Source: Candidatus Binatia bacterium
GTDB taxonomy: Bacteria; Desulfobacterota_B; Binatia; UBA9968; JAJDTQ01
Length of the DNA stretch: 17,127 nt
Assembly: GCA_022827045.1 (NCBI GenBank)
Contig: JAJDTQ010000054.1
Coordinates: forward strand, 1-17,127
Reading direction: 5' to 3'
The notes beneath the pieces were generated by a model that was given only the letters and a program-made list of their open reading frames with translations, searched no databases and was not told the origin of the DNA. The position numbers and the translations under genes are program-made. Below are positions 7,644 through 14,259 of this stretch, piece by piece. Position 1 is the first letter of the stretch; each line of letters begins with the position of its first letter.

Positions 7644-8095
7644 CTAGTCGGCGAACGCGCGCGGGAGCGCAAACGGTGCGTCGTGCACCGCCACCACGCC
7701 GCGTCGCTCGTCCTCGACGTCCGGCGCCACGAGGCTCCACCGGACTGCGGCCCGACCCCGAGCGACTCCGCCGCGCGCCGAAGCCGCTTCTCCGCTCCGC
7801 GGAATCGCCGCACGTTGCGCTTGAGTGCGACCTCCCGGTTCAGGCCTTCCGTGACCAGCACAAGGTCAAAGGCGAGCGAGCGGGGGCCGCGGTACATCTG
7901 CTGCCAGTGCGGACGGACCTCGACGCGGCGCGGGCGGGCCGACACGGCCCGGGCGCGGACTAGCGCCCCCGCGATTCGCCATTGCTCGGTCAGCCTCTCC
8001 GCAATGGGATCGACCGCCACCCGCTTCGCGCTCGCGAGCCCCCCGGCCGCCGCCGCGATGAGCGCCCACAGCGTTGCCAGGAGTTCCGGCGGATC
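7644..8095 (-). pseudogene. Frameshifted membrane-anchored protein of unknown family
   Basis: Reading the minus strand, one frame gives ELLATLWALIAAAAGGLASA (a signal or transmembrane helix) and continues through RVEVRPHWQQMYRGPRSLAF, DLVLVTEGLNREVALKRNVR and AEKRLRRAAESLGVG. At about 7748-7762 the protein-like frame moves by -1 and continues WSLVAPDVEDERRGVVAVHD, APFALPRAFAD and a TAG at 7644-7646. A single lost base explains the shift. The reconstructed product is about 140-150 aa. No good start codon precedes the hydrophobic helix; a GTG at 8020 would omit it, and the frame is closed by a TGA at 8096-8098, so the 5' end may also be damaged. I do not recognise the family. Confidence 0.5.
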
Positions 8096-8425
8096 TCACC
8101 CGATACTCTGGTGTGCCGCAAGCGTCAGAACAGGGGCGATCACCGCTACACCGATCTCAGCCGTCTGGCTGCTTGCGCGGAACGCTGTTGATTGCTCAAC
8201 CGGGCATGTCCGCCTTGCCTTCCTGTCGTATGTTCTCGCGGACGAACGCCTGGGCGTCGGTAGTACGCGCTAGGCAAGTCGTCTAATTAAGGGCCTTGTG
8301 AGGTTCAGCCGGGGCCGCACGAACTCTGGTGAGTCGGCATTGAACGGCGACGGGCGGACTGGGTGATTCCTAAGACTTACGATGTCGAATGCGTTGAGGC
8401 TCACGCGGGAAACAGACGAGTGAAG

Positions 8426-8873
8426 ATGACCGAAACCGAGGAACGTTGGCTGGACTACGCGCGTGGTCCGTCATCAACTGTCCGGAATCCCATCGCGAAC
8501 AGTGCGAAGCCTTGGGAGCGGCTGTACCTGGACATGGGCGTGTTGACGGCAACGAGGTGAGATGGCAGGGATACCTCGGCGGGAGCTACCGCGAAGGAAC
8601 CGGGATTCTGTGCGTTGGCGCTGTTCACAGGGAGGCACGTCCTGAGGATGAAGCATGCGATTCAGTGACGCGGCGGACGAACGCGGAGTTGGTGAACGCG
8701 CATCGGCGCTGGTGCGGCGAAGACGCTCTCGAGACGAGGATCGTGACTACCTGGCGGTCGTGCGAACTGCGTACGAGGATGCGCTTCCCCACTGGAGGGG
8801 ATCAAGTCAGTTGACGCCGCTGTTGAGTCCAAAATTGATCAGACACCGCACTTCGAAAGTTAGAGAGGAGTAA
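8426..8873 (+). pseudogene. Gene with two frameshifts, unknown family
   Basis: Three overlapping plus-strand frames carry consecutive protein-like segments. The first starts at ATG 8426 (MTETEERWLDYAR). The second takes over near 8465 and reads SVINCPESHREQCEALGAAV, then VRWQGYLGGSYREGTGILCV and GAVHREARPEDE. The third takes over near 8725-8745 and reads RDYLAVVRTAYEDALPHWRG before the TAA at 8871. The joined product would be about 140 aa. The Gly/Tyr-rich 'YLGGSYREGTGILCVGAVH' strand followed by a conserved-looking 'YL.VVRTAYEDALPHW' helix looks like a real enzyme-like fold, but I cannot assign a family. The third frame ends just seven bases before the patatin gene. Confidence 0.45.
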
Positions 8874-8879
8874 GTTACC

Positions 8880-11636
8880 ATGTCTGTAGACGAAAACTCC
8901 GATCACAAGTATCCGCAATGGCAGGAAGCCTATCCAGAGGCCCTCAGAAAACGTGAATTTGAGTTGTTCCAGACACGCCCGAGGAACAACAACAAGAACG
9001 CTTCCGTGCATGATCCGCAGGTGGGCGTCGGACTTTCCGGTGGCGGAGTTCGTAGCGCTACCTTTGCCTTCGGATTCCTCCAAGCTCTGGCAAAACGCGA
9101 TGCACTCAAGGAAATCGACGTACTTTCCACGGTGTCCGGGGGCGGTTATGTCGGCGCCCTCATAAGCCGTCTCTATTCCCGAGAGCGAATAGACGTTCCG
9201 GCTGACGTAGCGCGTGAAATTCTGACGCCCCACGAAAACGGCAACCAAGGAGGCAGCGTGTGGAGGTGGTTGAAGGCGAACGGGCGATACCTCGCGCCAG
9301 CGAAGGGCAGTGGCGACATCTTGTTGGCAACCGCCATCGTCATCCGCAATTGGCTCGCGGTTCATATCGTTCTCGCAACATTCCTTCTTGCCTTGTTTGT
9401 CGGATTGCACCTAGTTCGCGAGACGGTGGACACCACATTTCCCGATTTGGCGGTCAATCACTTCTGTGCCCCCTTTGGTGATTCCATTGAGGCGTCAGCA
9501 GGCGATCAGGGCGATATGGCCGCAACGCCAAGCAGCCTTCCCCCGTTCACCGCATTGGACGAATGGCTAAATTGTCAGTTACCGTTCGGCGGGACATACA
9601 TGTGGTGGAGTCCTTGGCTGCTCGTCCCGGCACTTGTCCTTGGCTCCGCTGTGCTCGTCGGGACGGCCTCTTGCGTTTGGGGAGGGAATATCTTCTTGAG
9701 GCGTCGCCACCGTTGGTCGTCATGTTTCAAGCGCCTCCTCATCCTTTTCGGCGGAACATTTGCCCTCGCGGCCATCGATACTCTTGGCCAGACCATCTAC
9801 CTGTGGTGGCGAGACCCAGAATTGTCGGTCGGCGCATGGTTCCTGCCGTTTTTCGTCGGTATTGCCGCTGTCGCTGGCGTCGGCACCAATGTTCGCACCA
9901 TCGCCGCACGTTTCTCGGACGAGTCCCACCACAAAAGGATACGTCTCCCAGCGAGGCTGGCGGTCGCCGTCTTGGCATGCCTTTTGTTTGGCGCGACCTT
10001 CACGGCGATCAGCGCCTTGTCACACGGAATAGCCTGGAGTTTCAAGTATCCACTATATGTGCACCAGGCGTTCTTGATGTCGCCCGTACGGGACCGAAGT
10101 CAACCCCCTCGACCAGGCATTGACAACGATTTCTGCACAGAACAGAGGTCCTTCGTTTGTTCTGGGTCCCGCCCGCTTCAAGTACTTGAATGCGACGACT
10201 GTGTCCCGGTTGGGAAGCGGGACGTAGGCAAGCTATTCTTGTGGTTCGCTGCATTCGCAGGCTTGTCGGCATTAGTTGGGCGTTTCCGAGCGTTTCTGAA
10301 CCATTCGTCACTTTGGCCGCTTTATACAGCCCGTCTCATTCGTGCCTACCTAGGTGCATCGAACCCGAAGCGCGTTGGCTTGAGTTCCACGGACACCGAG
10401 TTTCGTGGACACGTAACCCGCGTTGTCGATGGTGACGACACGTCGAACATGCTCCGGCACGGGCCGCAATGGACCCGCGAGCTACTGGACGGAATGAAGA
10501 AAGGCGCACCTCTGCATCTCGTGAATGTGACCATCAATGAAACCGTGGATGGTGGTTCCGGCTTACAACACAATGACCTTAAGGGAATCGGCATGGCGAT
10601 AGGCCCGGCTGGAATGAGTGCGGGAGTCAGGCATCATCTCGTCTTCACGAGGCCAGTAATGGCAACCGCCGAAATTTACCCGACCTCCGAAACCGTTGAC
10701 ACGAACGGGTCCGGCCGCCCGTACCGCATATTCGAGTACGGGGCGAAAACGGCTTGTTCATGTCGGTGGGAACATTTGACTCTCGGAGAATGGGCAGGCA
10801 TTTCAGGTGCGGCGGTGTCCACCGGTATGGGTTTGCATACCAGCGTTGCTGCTTCGCTGCTGCTCGGCTTCTTCAATGTGCGGCTCGGCTACTGGTGGGA
10901 TTCCGGCATCGGTCCCCGGCAACGTAAGGGGCTACGCACGCCGAAATCGGCTTTGGAAAGAACCTTCAGTATGCTGTTTCCTGTTCAGAGCCATCTGTTC
11001 AATGCGTTCACGGCGCGCTTCCACGGCCCAGCGCGGCGATGGTGGAATCTCTCCGATGGAGGCCACTTTGAGAACTTAGGTGGTTATGAGTTGATTCGGC
11101 GCAGGCTCCCACTGATCGTCATTGTTGATGCAGAAGCCGACCCCGATTACCGCTTCGAGGGTCTCGGCAACCTTGTTCGCAAGGCACGCGTTGATTTCGG
11201 GGCCAGTATCGAGTTTGTCGAACCTCGGTATATTGGCGGCGAGACGCTCGCAACGACACGCTGTTTGGGCTCGTTGGAGATGCTTCGTCCTACGCTGCCG
11301 GGCACGGAACCCGGCTTGGGGATGGCTGACGTAAGAACCGTCACTGAACGAGGCACCCATCAGCGTCGATCACTCGCACACGCCGCGCTTGCGCGTGTCC
11401 GTTACGGTGACGGCACCCCGGATTCGCTGTTGGTGTACGTGAAGCCGACGGTTCTCGGCGACGAGCCGGTCGATATCCTTCAATACCACGCGGAGAACCC
11501 CGATTTCCCTCAACAGACCACTGCGGATCAGTTTTTCGATGAGGCACAGTGGGAAAGCTATCGGAAACTGGGCAGGCTTGTTGGAGAGCGAGTCTTTGAG
11601 AAGGGGCTTCGGGAGTATCTTCGGTTCGCGAGATGA
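8880..11636 (+). CDS. Large membrane-embedded patatin-like phospholipase
   Basis: 918 aa from ATG 8880, with a strong GAGAGGAG ribosome-binding site about ten bases upstream. The N-terminal patatin half has VGVGLSGGGVRSATFAFGFL (oxyanion loop GGGVRSA, residues 54-60) and VLSTVSGGGYVGALISRLYS with the nucleophile Ser86 in an SGGG setting. The C-terminal half carries the catalytic aspartate in NLSDGGHFENLGGYELIRRR (Asp726) and IVDAEADPDY. Between them, residues about 155-470, lie roughly six transmembrane segments (near 159-178, 243-266, 285-305, 317-337, 358-380 and 450-468) plus loops containing cysteines. Patatins are Ser-Asp lipid acyl hydrolases; this one is built into the membrane, so phospholipids are the likely substrate. 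Both catalytic residues are present. It stands as a single gene with no co-transcribed partner, between the two coiled-coil gene copies. Related patatins serve as effectors in some antiphage systems, but no sensor gene is adjacent here. Confidence 0.85.
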   Translation: MSVDENSDHKYPQWQEAYPEALRKREFELFQTRPRNNNKNASVHDPQVGVGLSGGGVRSATFAFGFLQALAKRDALKEIDVLSTVSGGGYVGALISRLYSRERIDVPADVAREILTPHENGNQGGSVWRWLKANGRYLAPAKGSGDILLATAIVIRNWLAVHIVLATFLLALFVGLHLVRETVDTTFPDLAVNHFCAPFGDSIEASAGDQGDMAATPSSLPPFTALDEWLNCQLPFGGTYMWWSPWLLVPALVLGSAVLVGTASCVWGGNIFLRRRHRWSSCFKRLLILFGGTFALAAIDTLGQTIYLWWRDPELSVGAWFLPFFVGIAAVAGVGTNVRTIAARFSDESHHKRIRLPARLAVAVLACLLFGATFTAISALSHGIAWSFKYPLYVHQAFLMSPVRDRSQPPRPGIDNDFCTEQRSFVCSGSRPLQVLECDDCVPVGKRDVGKLFLWFAAFAGLSALVGRFRAFLNHSSLWPLYTARLIRAYLGASNPKRVGLSSTDTEFRGHVTRVVDGDDTSNMLRHGPQWTRELLDGMKKGAPLHLVNVTINETVDGGSGLQHNDLKGIGMAIGPAGMSAGVRHHLVFTRPVMATAEIYPTSETVDTNGSGRPYRIFEYGAKTACSCRWEHLTLGEWAGISGAAVSTGMGLHTSVAASLLLGFFNVRLGYWWDSGIGPRQRKGLRTPKSALERTFSMLFPVQSHLFNAFTARFHGPARRWWNLSDGGHFENLGGYELIRRRLPLIVIVDAEADPDYRFEGLGNLVRKARVDFGASIEFVEPRYIGGETLATTRCLGSLEMLRPTLPGTEPGLGMADVRTVTERGTHQRRSLAHAALARVRYGDGTPDSLLVYVKPTVLGDEPVDILQYHAENPDFPQQTTADQFFDEAQWESYRKLGRLVGERVFEKGLREYLRFAR

Positions 11637-11908
11637 ATATTCGTCTGACGGGGCGGATCTGGACGGTGACGGATGTCCTCGGTTGACGGAGTTCTAGCAA
11701 CGGACAAAACGGGAAGCAGATTATTCGGGGAAGACTCTGGCGGGCAGTCGGTTATCTGCTGCTTTGTCATGGTCCCACAAGAAGACACGCGGTCTTTGAT
11801 GGCTTTCCATGGCGAGCCTCCTTCCTTGGTTGCCGGGAGTTGGGCGCCTCCCCCTTGGCTCCCGCCTGCGAACTTTCAAACGACACAGTACCGATTGTCC
11901 GATTGTCC
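11637..11908. other. Intergenic region after the patatin gene
   Basis: No gene is supported; a plus-strand frame of 87 codons here (11673-11936) has no family features and runs into the promoter of the next gene. Possible terminator-like complementarity occurs at about 11838-11870 (CGGGAG and CTCCCG arms), without a T-tract. The last part carries a small direct repeat, GATTGTCC, at 11893-11900 and 11901-11908, just before the promoter. Confidence 0.4.
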
Positions 11909-11937
11909 TTGTCCCGCGCCGGTGAGGTTGCTATGAT
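11909..11937 (+). promoter_or_regulatory. Promoter of coiled-coil gene copy 2, predicted leaderless
   Basis: TTGTCC (11909-11914), a 17-base spacer and TATGAT (11932-11937) are followed after six bases by the ATG at 11944. Spacer length, the GGTTGC before the -10 and the distance to the ATG are the same as in copy 1, while the flanking bases differ. Transcription should start at the initiator codon. Confidence 0.65.
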
Positions 11938-11943
11938 CTGACG

Positions 11944-12261
11944 ATGATCGAGGCCATCGCCTTCGACAGCCATCGCTTCGTCAAGCGCCTAACCGAATGC
12001 GGCTTCACAGAGAAGCAGGCCGAGACCCTCGCCGAAGAACATGTCGCCCTCCTCAACGCCAACCTCGCCACCAAGGCCGATATCGCCGCCGTCAAGGCCG
12101 ACATTGATGCCCTGAGACAGGAAACGAGGGCCAGCATCGAAACCTTGCGGCACGAAACCAAGGCAGCCATCGAGGCGGTGAAGGCCGGGCTTGTGAAATG
12201 GCTCTTCGGCGCGCTGATCGCCCAGGGCGGCCTGATCGTCGCCCTCGTCAAACTTCTCTAA
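11944..12261 (+). CDS. CCDC90/DUF1640-type coiled-coil membrane protein, copy 2
   Basis: 105 aa. The first 46 residues are almost identical to copy 1 (FDSHRFVKRLTECGFTEKQA and onward), as is the C-terminal membrane helix KWLFGALIAQGGLIVALVKLL minus its first residue, but the coiled-coil middle is 65 residues shorter, with only about three short units (ADIDALRQETR, ASIETLRHETK, AAIEAVKAGL). DNA identity in the N-terminal block is very high, including about 50 identical bases around 12050-12095, so the two copies are recent duplicates or have been homogenised. Expected location is the inner membrane, tail-anchored, as a helical oligomer; function unknown. It has no partner gene in its transcript. 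A hairpin GCCGT-GAA-ACGGC follows at 12303-12315. Confidence 0.82.
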   Translation: MIEAIAFDSHRFVKRLTECGFTEKQAETLAEEHVALLNANLATKADIAAVKADIDALRQETRASIETLRHETKAAIEAVKAGLVKWLFGALIAQGGLIVALVKLL

Positions 12262-12302
12262 CCCGCCCGTCTTCCACAAGGCATTGAGGCTCGCGATTCC
12301 GC

Positions 12303-12315
12303 GCCGTGAAACGGC
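12303..12315 (+). terminator. Short hairpin downstream of coiled-coil copy 2
   Basis: GCCGT and ACGGC pair around a GAA loop 41 bases after the stop. A related but not identical hairpin (GCGC, loop GTGAG, GCGC at 5412-5424) sits at the matching place after copy 1, within about 75 bases of recognisably similar DNA. Preservation of the hairpin position while the bases differ suggests a real RNA 3' structure or terminator. No T-tract follows. Confidence 0.4.
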
Positions 12316-12350
12316 ACGGTTGCACCGGGTTATGAGTATGAGGTATGAGG

Positions 12351-12461
12351 CGGCCGGGTAGGAGGAAGGGGTCGCCGGGTAGGAGGGAGGGGTCGTTACA
12401 GGGGTCGTTACCGAGCCCCTCCCCCCAGTAGCGCTTCGTCACCTGCTGTCTACGCTTCACG
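12351..12461 (-). repeat. Inverted, internally deleted derivative of the group II intron ends
   Basis: On the minus strand, 12461-12432 matches the intron 5' region (12480-12509) exactly over 30 bases. After four bases, 12427-12400 matches the intron 3' end (16568-16595) exactly over 28 bases. Farther on, 12365-12351 matches the DNA after the intron 3' end (about 16597-16611). Thus both intron ends are present in the right order with everything between missing, in opposite orientation to the full intron. Inside it, a 21-base unit is repeated (12353-12373 and 12374-12394) and a 12-base unit is repeated (12388-12399 and 12400-12411). Confidence 0.6.
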
Positions 12462-12509
12462 GCGTGCGGCAACGCGCGTCGTGAAGCGTAGACAGCAGGT
12501 GACGAAGCG
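12432..12509. repeat. 30-bp perfect inverted repeat, extendable to a 36-bp hairpin
   Basis: Arms 12432-12461 and 12480-12509 are exact reverse complements. Six further pairs (12462-12467 with 12474-12479, two of them G-U) close the stem to a six-base loop at 12468-12473. This is much longer than a terminator stem. It is the junction between the full-length intron and its inverted mini-copy. Confidence 0.8.
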
Positions 12510-12967
12510 GCGGAGGAAGCCCCGAAATCGGTGAACTGACGACGCCTTCATTGTTAATCCTGTGGGGGCAGCACCGGAAGCGCCGTTACAGGCGAGGCGC
12601 AACGGGTCGTCCGGGGTCGTGGACCGGCGCAGAGTCACGGGATGGATCGCCAGGGAACCTGGGAGGTCCTGCTCCTGCCCGTGGGCAAGGAAGCTGGAGA
12701 GGGATTGCCAGCATGAAATCCAGACCCCGGTCCGTCGCCGGCGCCTGCGCGGCGGCGGGAGCGCCCTCGGGCGGACACGAACCTCGGCAGGCAACAGCCC
12801 GCGGAGCCGGCTGGCGAAAACAATGAGCCGAAGGACATGCGGGGGCAGGAAGTCGTAGCGCCCTGATAGTACCGAGGAAGGCGGGGAACCGTGGCCAACG
12901 GGACCCGCTGGAGGGAAGCGGGGCGTCATCTGTACAGACCCACTGATGGGAAACGCTGGAGGAAACT

Positions 12968-13620
12968 CTGAGTTCCACCAACACGTACACGAAACAGCAG
13001 TGGATAGCCGAACAGGCGAGGGAGCATCCGGAGCGGGTGTTTACGTCCCTGCATCACCTGATCGACAGCGCATGGATGCGCGAAGCCTACCGGCGGACGC
13101 GCAAGGATGGGGCGACGGGCATCGACGGCGTGACGGCTGCGGACTACGAGAAGGACCTTGAGGCCAACCTTGACGGCCTGCTGGACCGGATCAAGTCGGG
13201 CCGTTACTTTGCGCCGCCGGTGCGGCGGCGCTACATCCCCAAGGCGGACGGCACGAAGCGGCCTCTGGGCATACCGACGCTGGAAGACAAGGTGGCGCAA
13301 CGGGCAATCCTGATGCTGCTGGAGCCGGTCTACGACGCGGACTTTCTGCCGTGCTCGTACGGCTTCCGGCCCGGGCGGTCGGCTCACGATGCCCTGAACG
13401 CACTGCGGAACGGCATCATCGGGCAACGCCAACGGTGGGTGATCGACGCGGATCTGAGATCGTACTTCGACTCGATCCCGCACGGCCACCTGAGGACCTT
13501 CCTCGACCTGCGGATCAAGGACGGCGTCGTAAGGCGCATGATCGACAAATGGCTGAAGGCAGGGGTGCTCGAAGAGGGCACCGTGCACAAACCGGTTGCT
13601 GGCACTCCTCAAGGCGGGGT
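12968..13620 (+). CDS. ltrA: Group II intron reverse transcriptase/maturase, 5' part (split gene)
   Basis: Family-like sequence begins at TNTYTKQQWIAEQAREHPER, before the first standard in-frame start (GTG 13037), so the gene may start at CTG 12968 behind GGAGGA, or its ATG has been lost. Visible RT blocks: RTRKDGATGIDGV (RT1), RRRYIPKADGTKRPLGIPTL (RT2), FLPCSYGFRPGRSAHDALNA (RT2a/3), WVIDADLRSYFDSIPHGHLR (RT3 with the first catalytic Asp) and AGTPQGGV (RT4). Right after the Val codon the insertion enters, and the hybrid frame stops at 13631-13633 (LTP then TGA inside the terminal repeat). The rest of the protein continues at 15856. Joined across the insertion the frame is open, giving 419 aa from GTG or about 442 aa from CTG. 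The protein would act both as maturase for intron splicing and as reverse transcriptase for mobility. As it stands it is inactivated. Confidence 0.88.
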
Positions 13621-13622
13621 GC

Positions 13623-13647
13623 TGACGCCCTGAACGCAAAAGGTAAC
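13623..13647 (+). repeat. Left terminal inverted repeat of the recombinase element
   Basis: 25 bases beginning TGACGCCCTGAACGC are the exact reverse complement of 15833-15857. With one mismatch the match extends to 27 bases (13621-13647 and 15833-15859). The inner part, CGCAAAAGGTAAC, recurs imperfectly as CGCAAAGGGTAAT at 13705-13717, a possible second recombinase or regulator site. Confidence 0.85.
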
Positions 13648-13730
13648 TTCCGCTTTGAACGTGAGATTGTGCAATGGCGGGACCGTCTCTTGGTTGATTT
13701 ACGCCGCAAAGGGTAATACTCTTATGACAA

Positions 13731-14060
13731 ATGGTTCGGTCGACACGAGTCCAAAAGGTCGAGCGGCTCAACGCCGCCTACACACTCCTCGCCCAAGGCG
13801 TCTCCGCGAGCGAAGCCGTGTTGCGCCTGTCGCAACGCTTCGGGCTGTCTCAGCGCCAGTCGTATCGTTACATCCAGGACGCGCGCGCCATGAGCCAGCC
13901 GTCCGAGCCGGGCGAAGCGCTGACCCCCATCACTATCAAGATTCCGGGCACGGTGGCGGCGACGTTGCGGGCGCATGCCAGGACCAGCGGCCGCTCCATC
14001 GCGGAGATCGTCACCCGGGCTCTGAGGCGCTTCTTCTCGCATGCGGGTGGGTATGGCTGA
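13731..14060 (+). CDS. HTH plus ribbon-helix-helix accessory DNA-binding protein
   Basis: 109 aa from ATG 13731. Residues about 8-52 form a helix-turn-helix (LNAAYTLLAQGVSASEAVLR, then FGLSQRQSYRYIQDAR), similar to resolvase/Hin-type DNA-binding helices. Residues about 66-103 look like a ribbon-helix-helix: ITIKIPGTVAATLRAHARTS, then GRSIAEIVTRALRRFF. Having both motifs in one small protein suits a transposition cofactor or repressor that binds the element ends. Its ATGGCTGA end overlaps the start of the next gene, so translation is probably coupled. The ribosome-binding site is poor. The roles are inferred from motifs and position; the two-domain reading is reasonably clear. Confidence 0.7.
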   Translation: MVRSTRVQKVERLNAAYTLLAQGVSASEAVLRLSQRFGLSQRQSYRYIQDARAMSQPSEPGEALTPITIKIPGTVAATLRAHARTSGRSIAEIVTRALRRFFSHAGGYG

Positions 14061-14259
14061 ACGTCGCGCGGGCTCCCGGCCCTCCGTTCAACTCGCTTAT
14101 GCCTTCGATCGTCTGCTCGACGCCAAGCTCCAGAACGTCTACGCGATCCTGGTGCCGGATCAGGCTCACAAGATCCCGGCCCGGGCGCACGACATAGGAG
14201 ACGAACATGAGGATCGCAGCCCTGTACGCGCGGGTTTCGGGCGAGCAGCAGAGAGATAG
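14053..14259 (+). CDS. Small accessory protein of the recombinase element
   Basis: 68 aa from ATG 14053, which overlaps the stop of the preceding gene by eight bases; an in-frame ATG at 14041 is also possible. The sequence starts MAERRAGSRPSVQLAYAFDR and continues LLDAKLQNVYAILVPDQ, a likely two-helix unit, then a polar tail. It overlaps the first 53 bases of the recombinase gene. I recognise no family. The tight packing between an HTH gene and the recombinase suggests it is part of the transposition module. The 3' third, which overlaps the recombinase, may not be functional sequence. Confidence 0.5.
   Translation: MAERRAGSRPSVQLAYAFDRLLDAKLQNVYAILVPDQAHKIPARAHDIGDEHEDRSPVRAGFGRAAER

Noticed and set aside
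7479..8273. 264-codon plus-strand open frame
   Set aside because: Arg/Ser/Pro-rich shadow; the minus strand of the same region shows the coherent, though frameshifted, protein.
8802..9410. 202-codon minus-strand frame
   Set aside because: It lies antisense to the conserved patatin N-terminal domain, which has a strong ribosome-binding site and catalytic motifs.
11673..11936. 87-aa plus-strand frame after the patatin gene
   Set aside because: No family pattern, Pro/Ser-rich end, and it runs through the promoter of the next gene.
12353..12411. CRISPR-like tandem repeat array
   Set aside because: Two 21-base and two 12-base units abut directly with no unique spacers; simple tandem duplication.
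12432..12509. Reading the long hairpin as an integron attC site or an intrinsic terminator targeted by a group IIC intron
   Set aside because: attC stems are imperfect with extrahelical bases and RYYYAAC/GTTRRRY core boxes, which I do not see; no T-tract follows. The sequence is better explained as an inverted copy of the intron 5' region.
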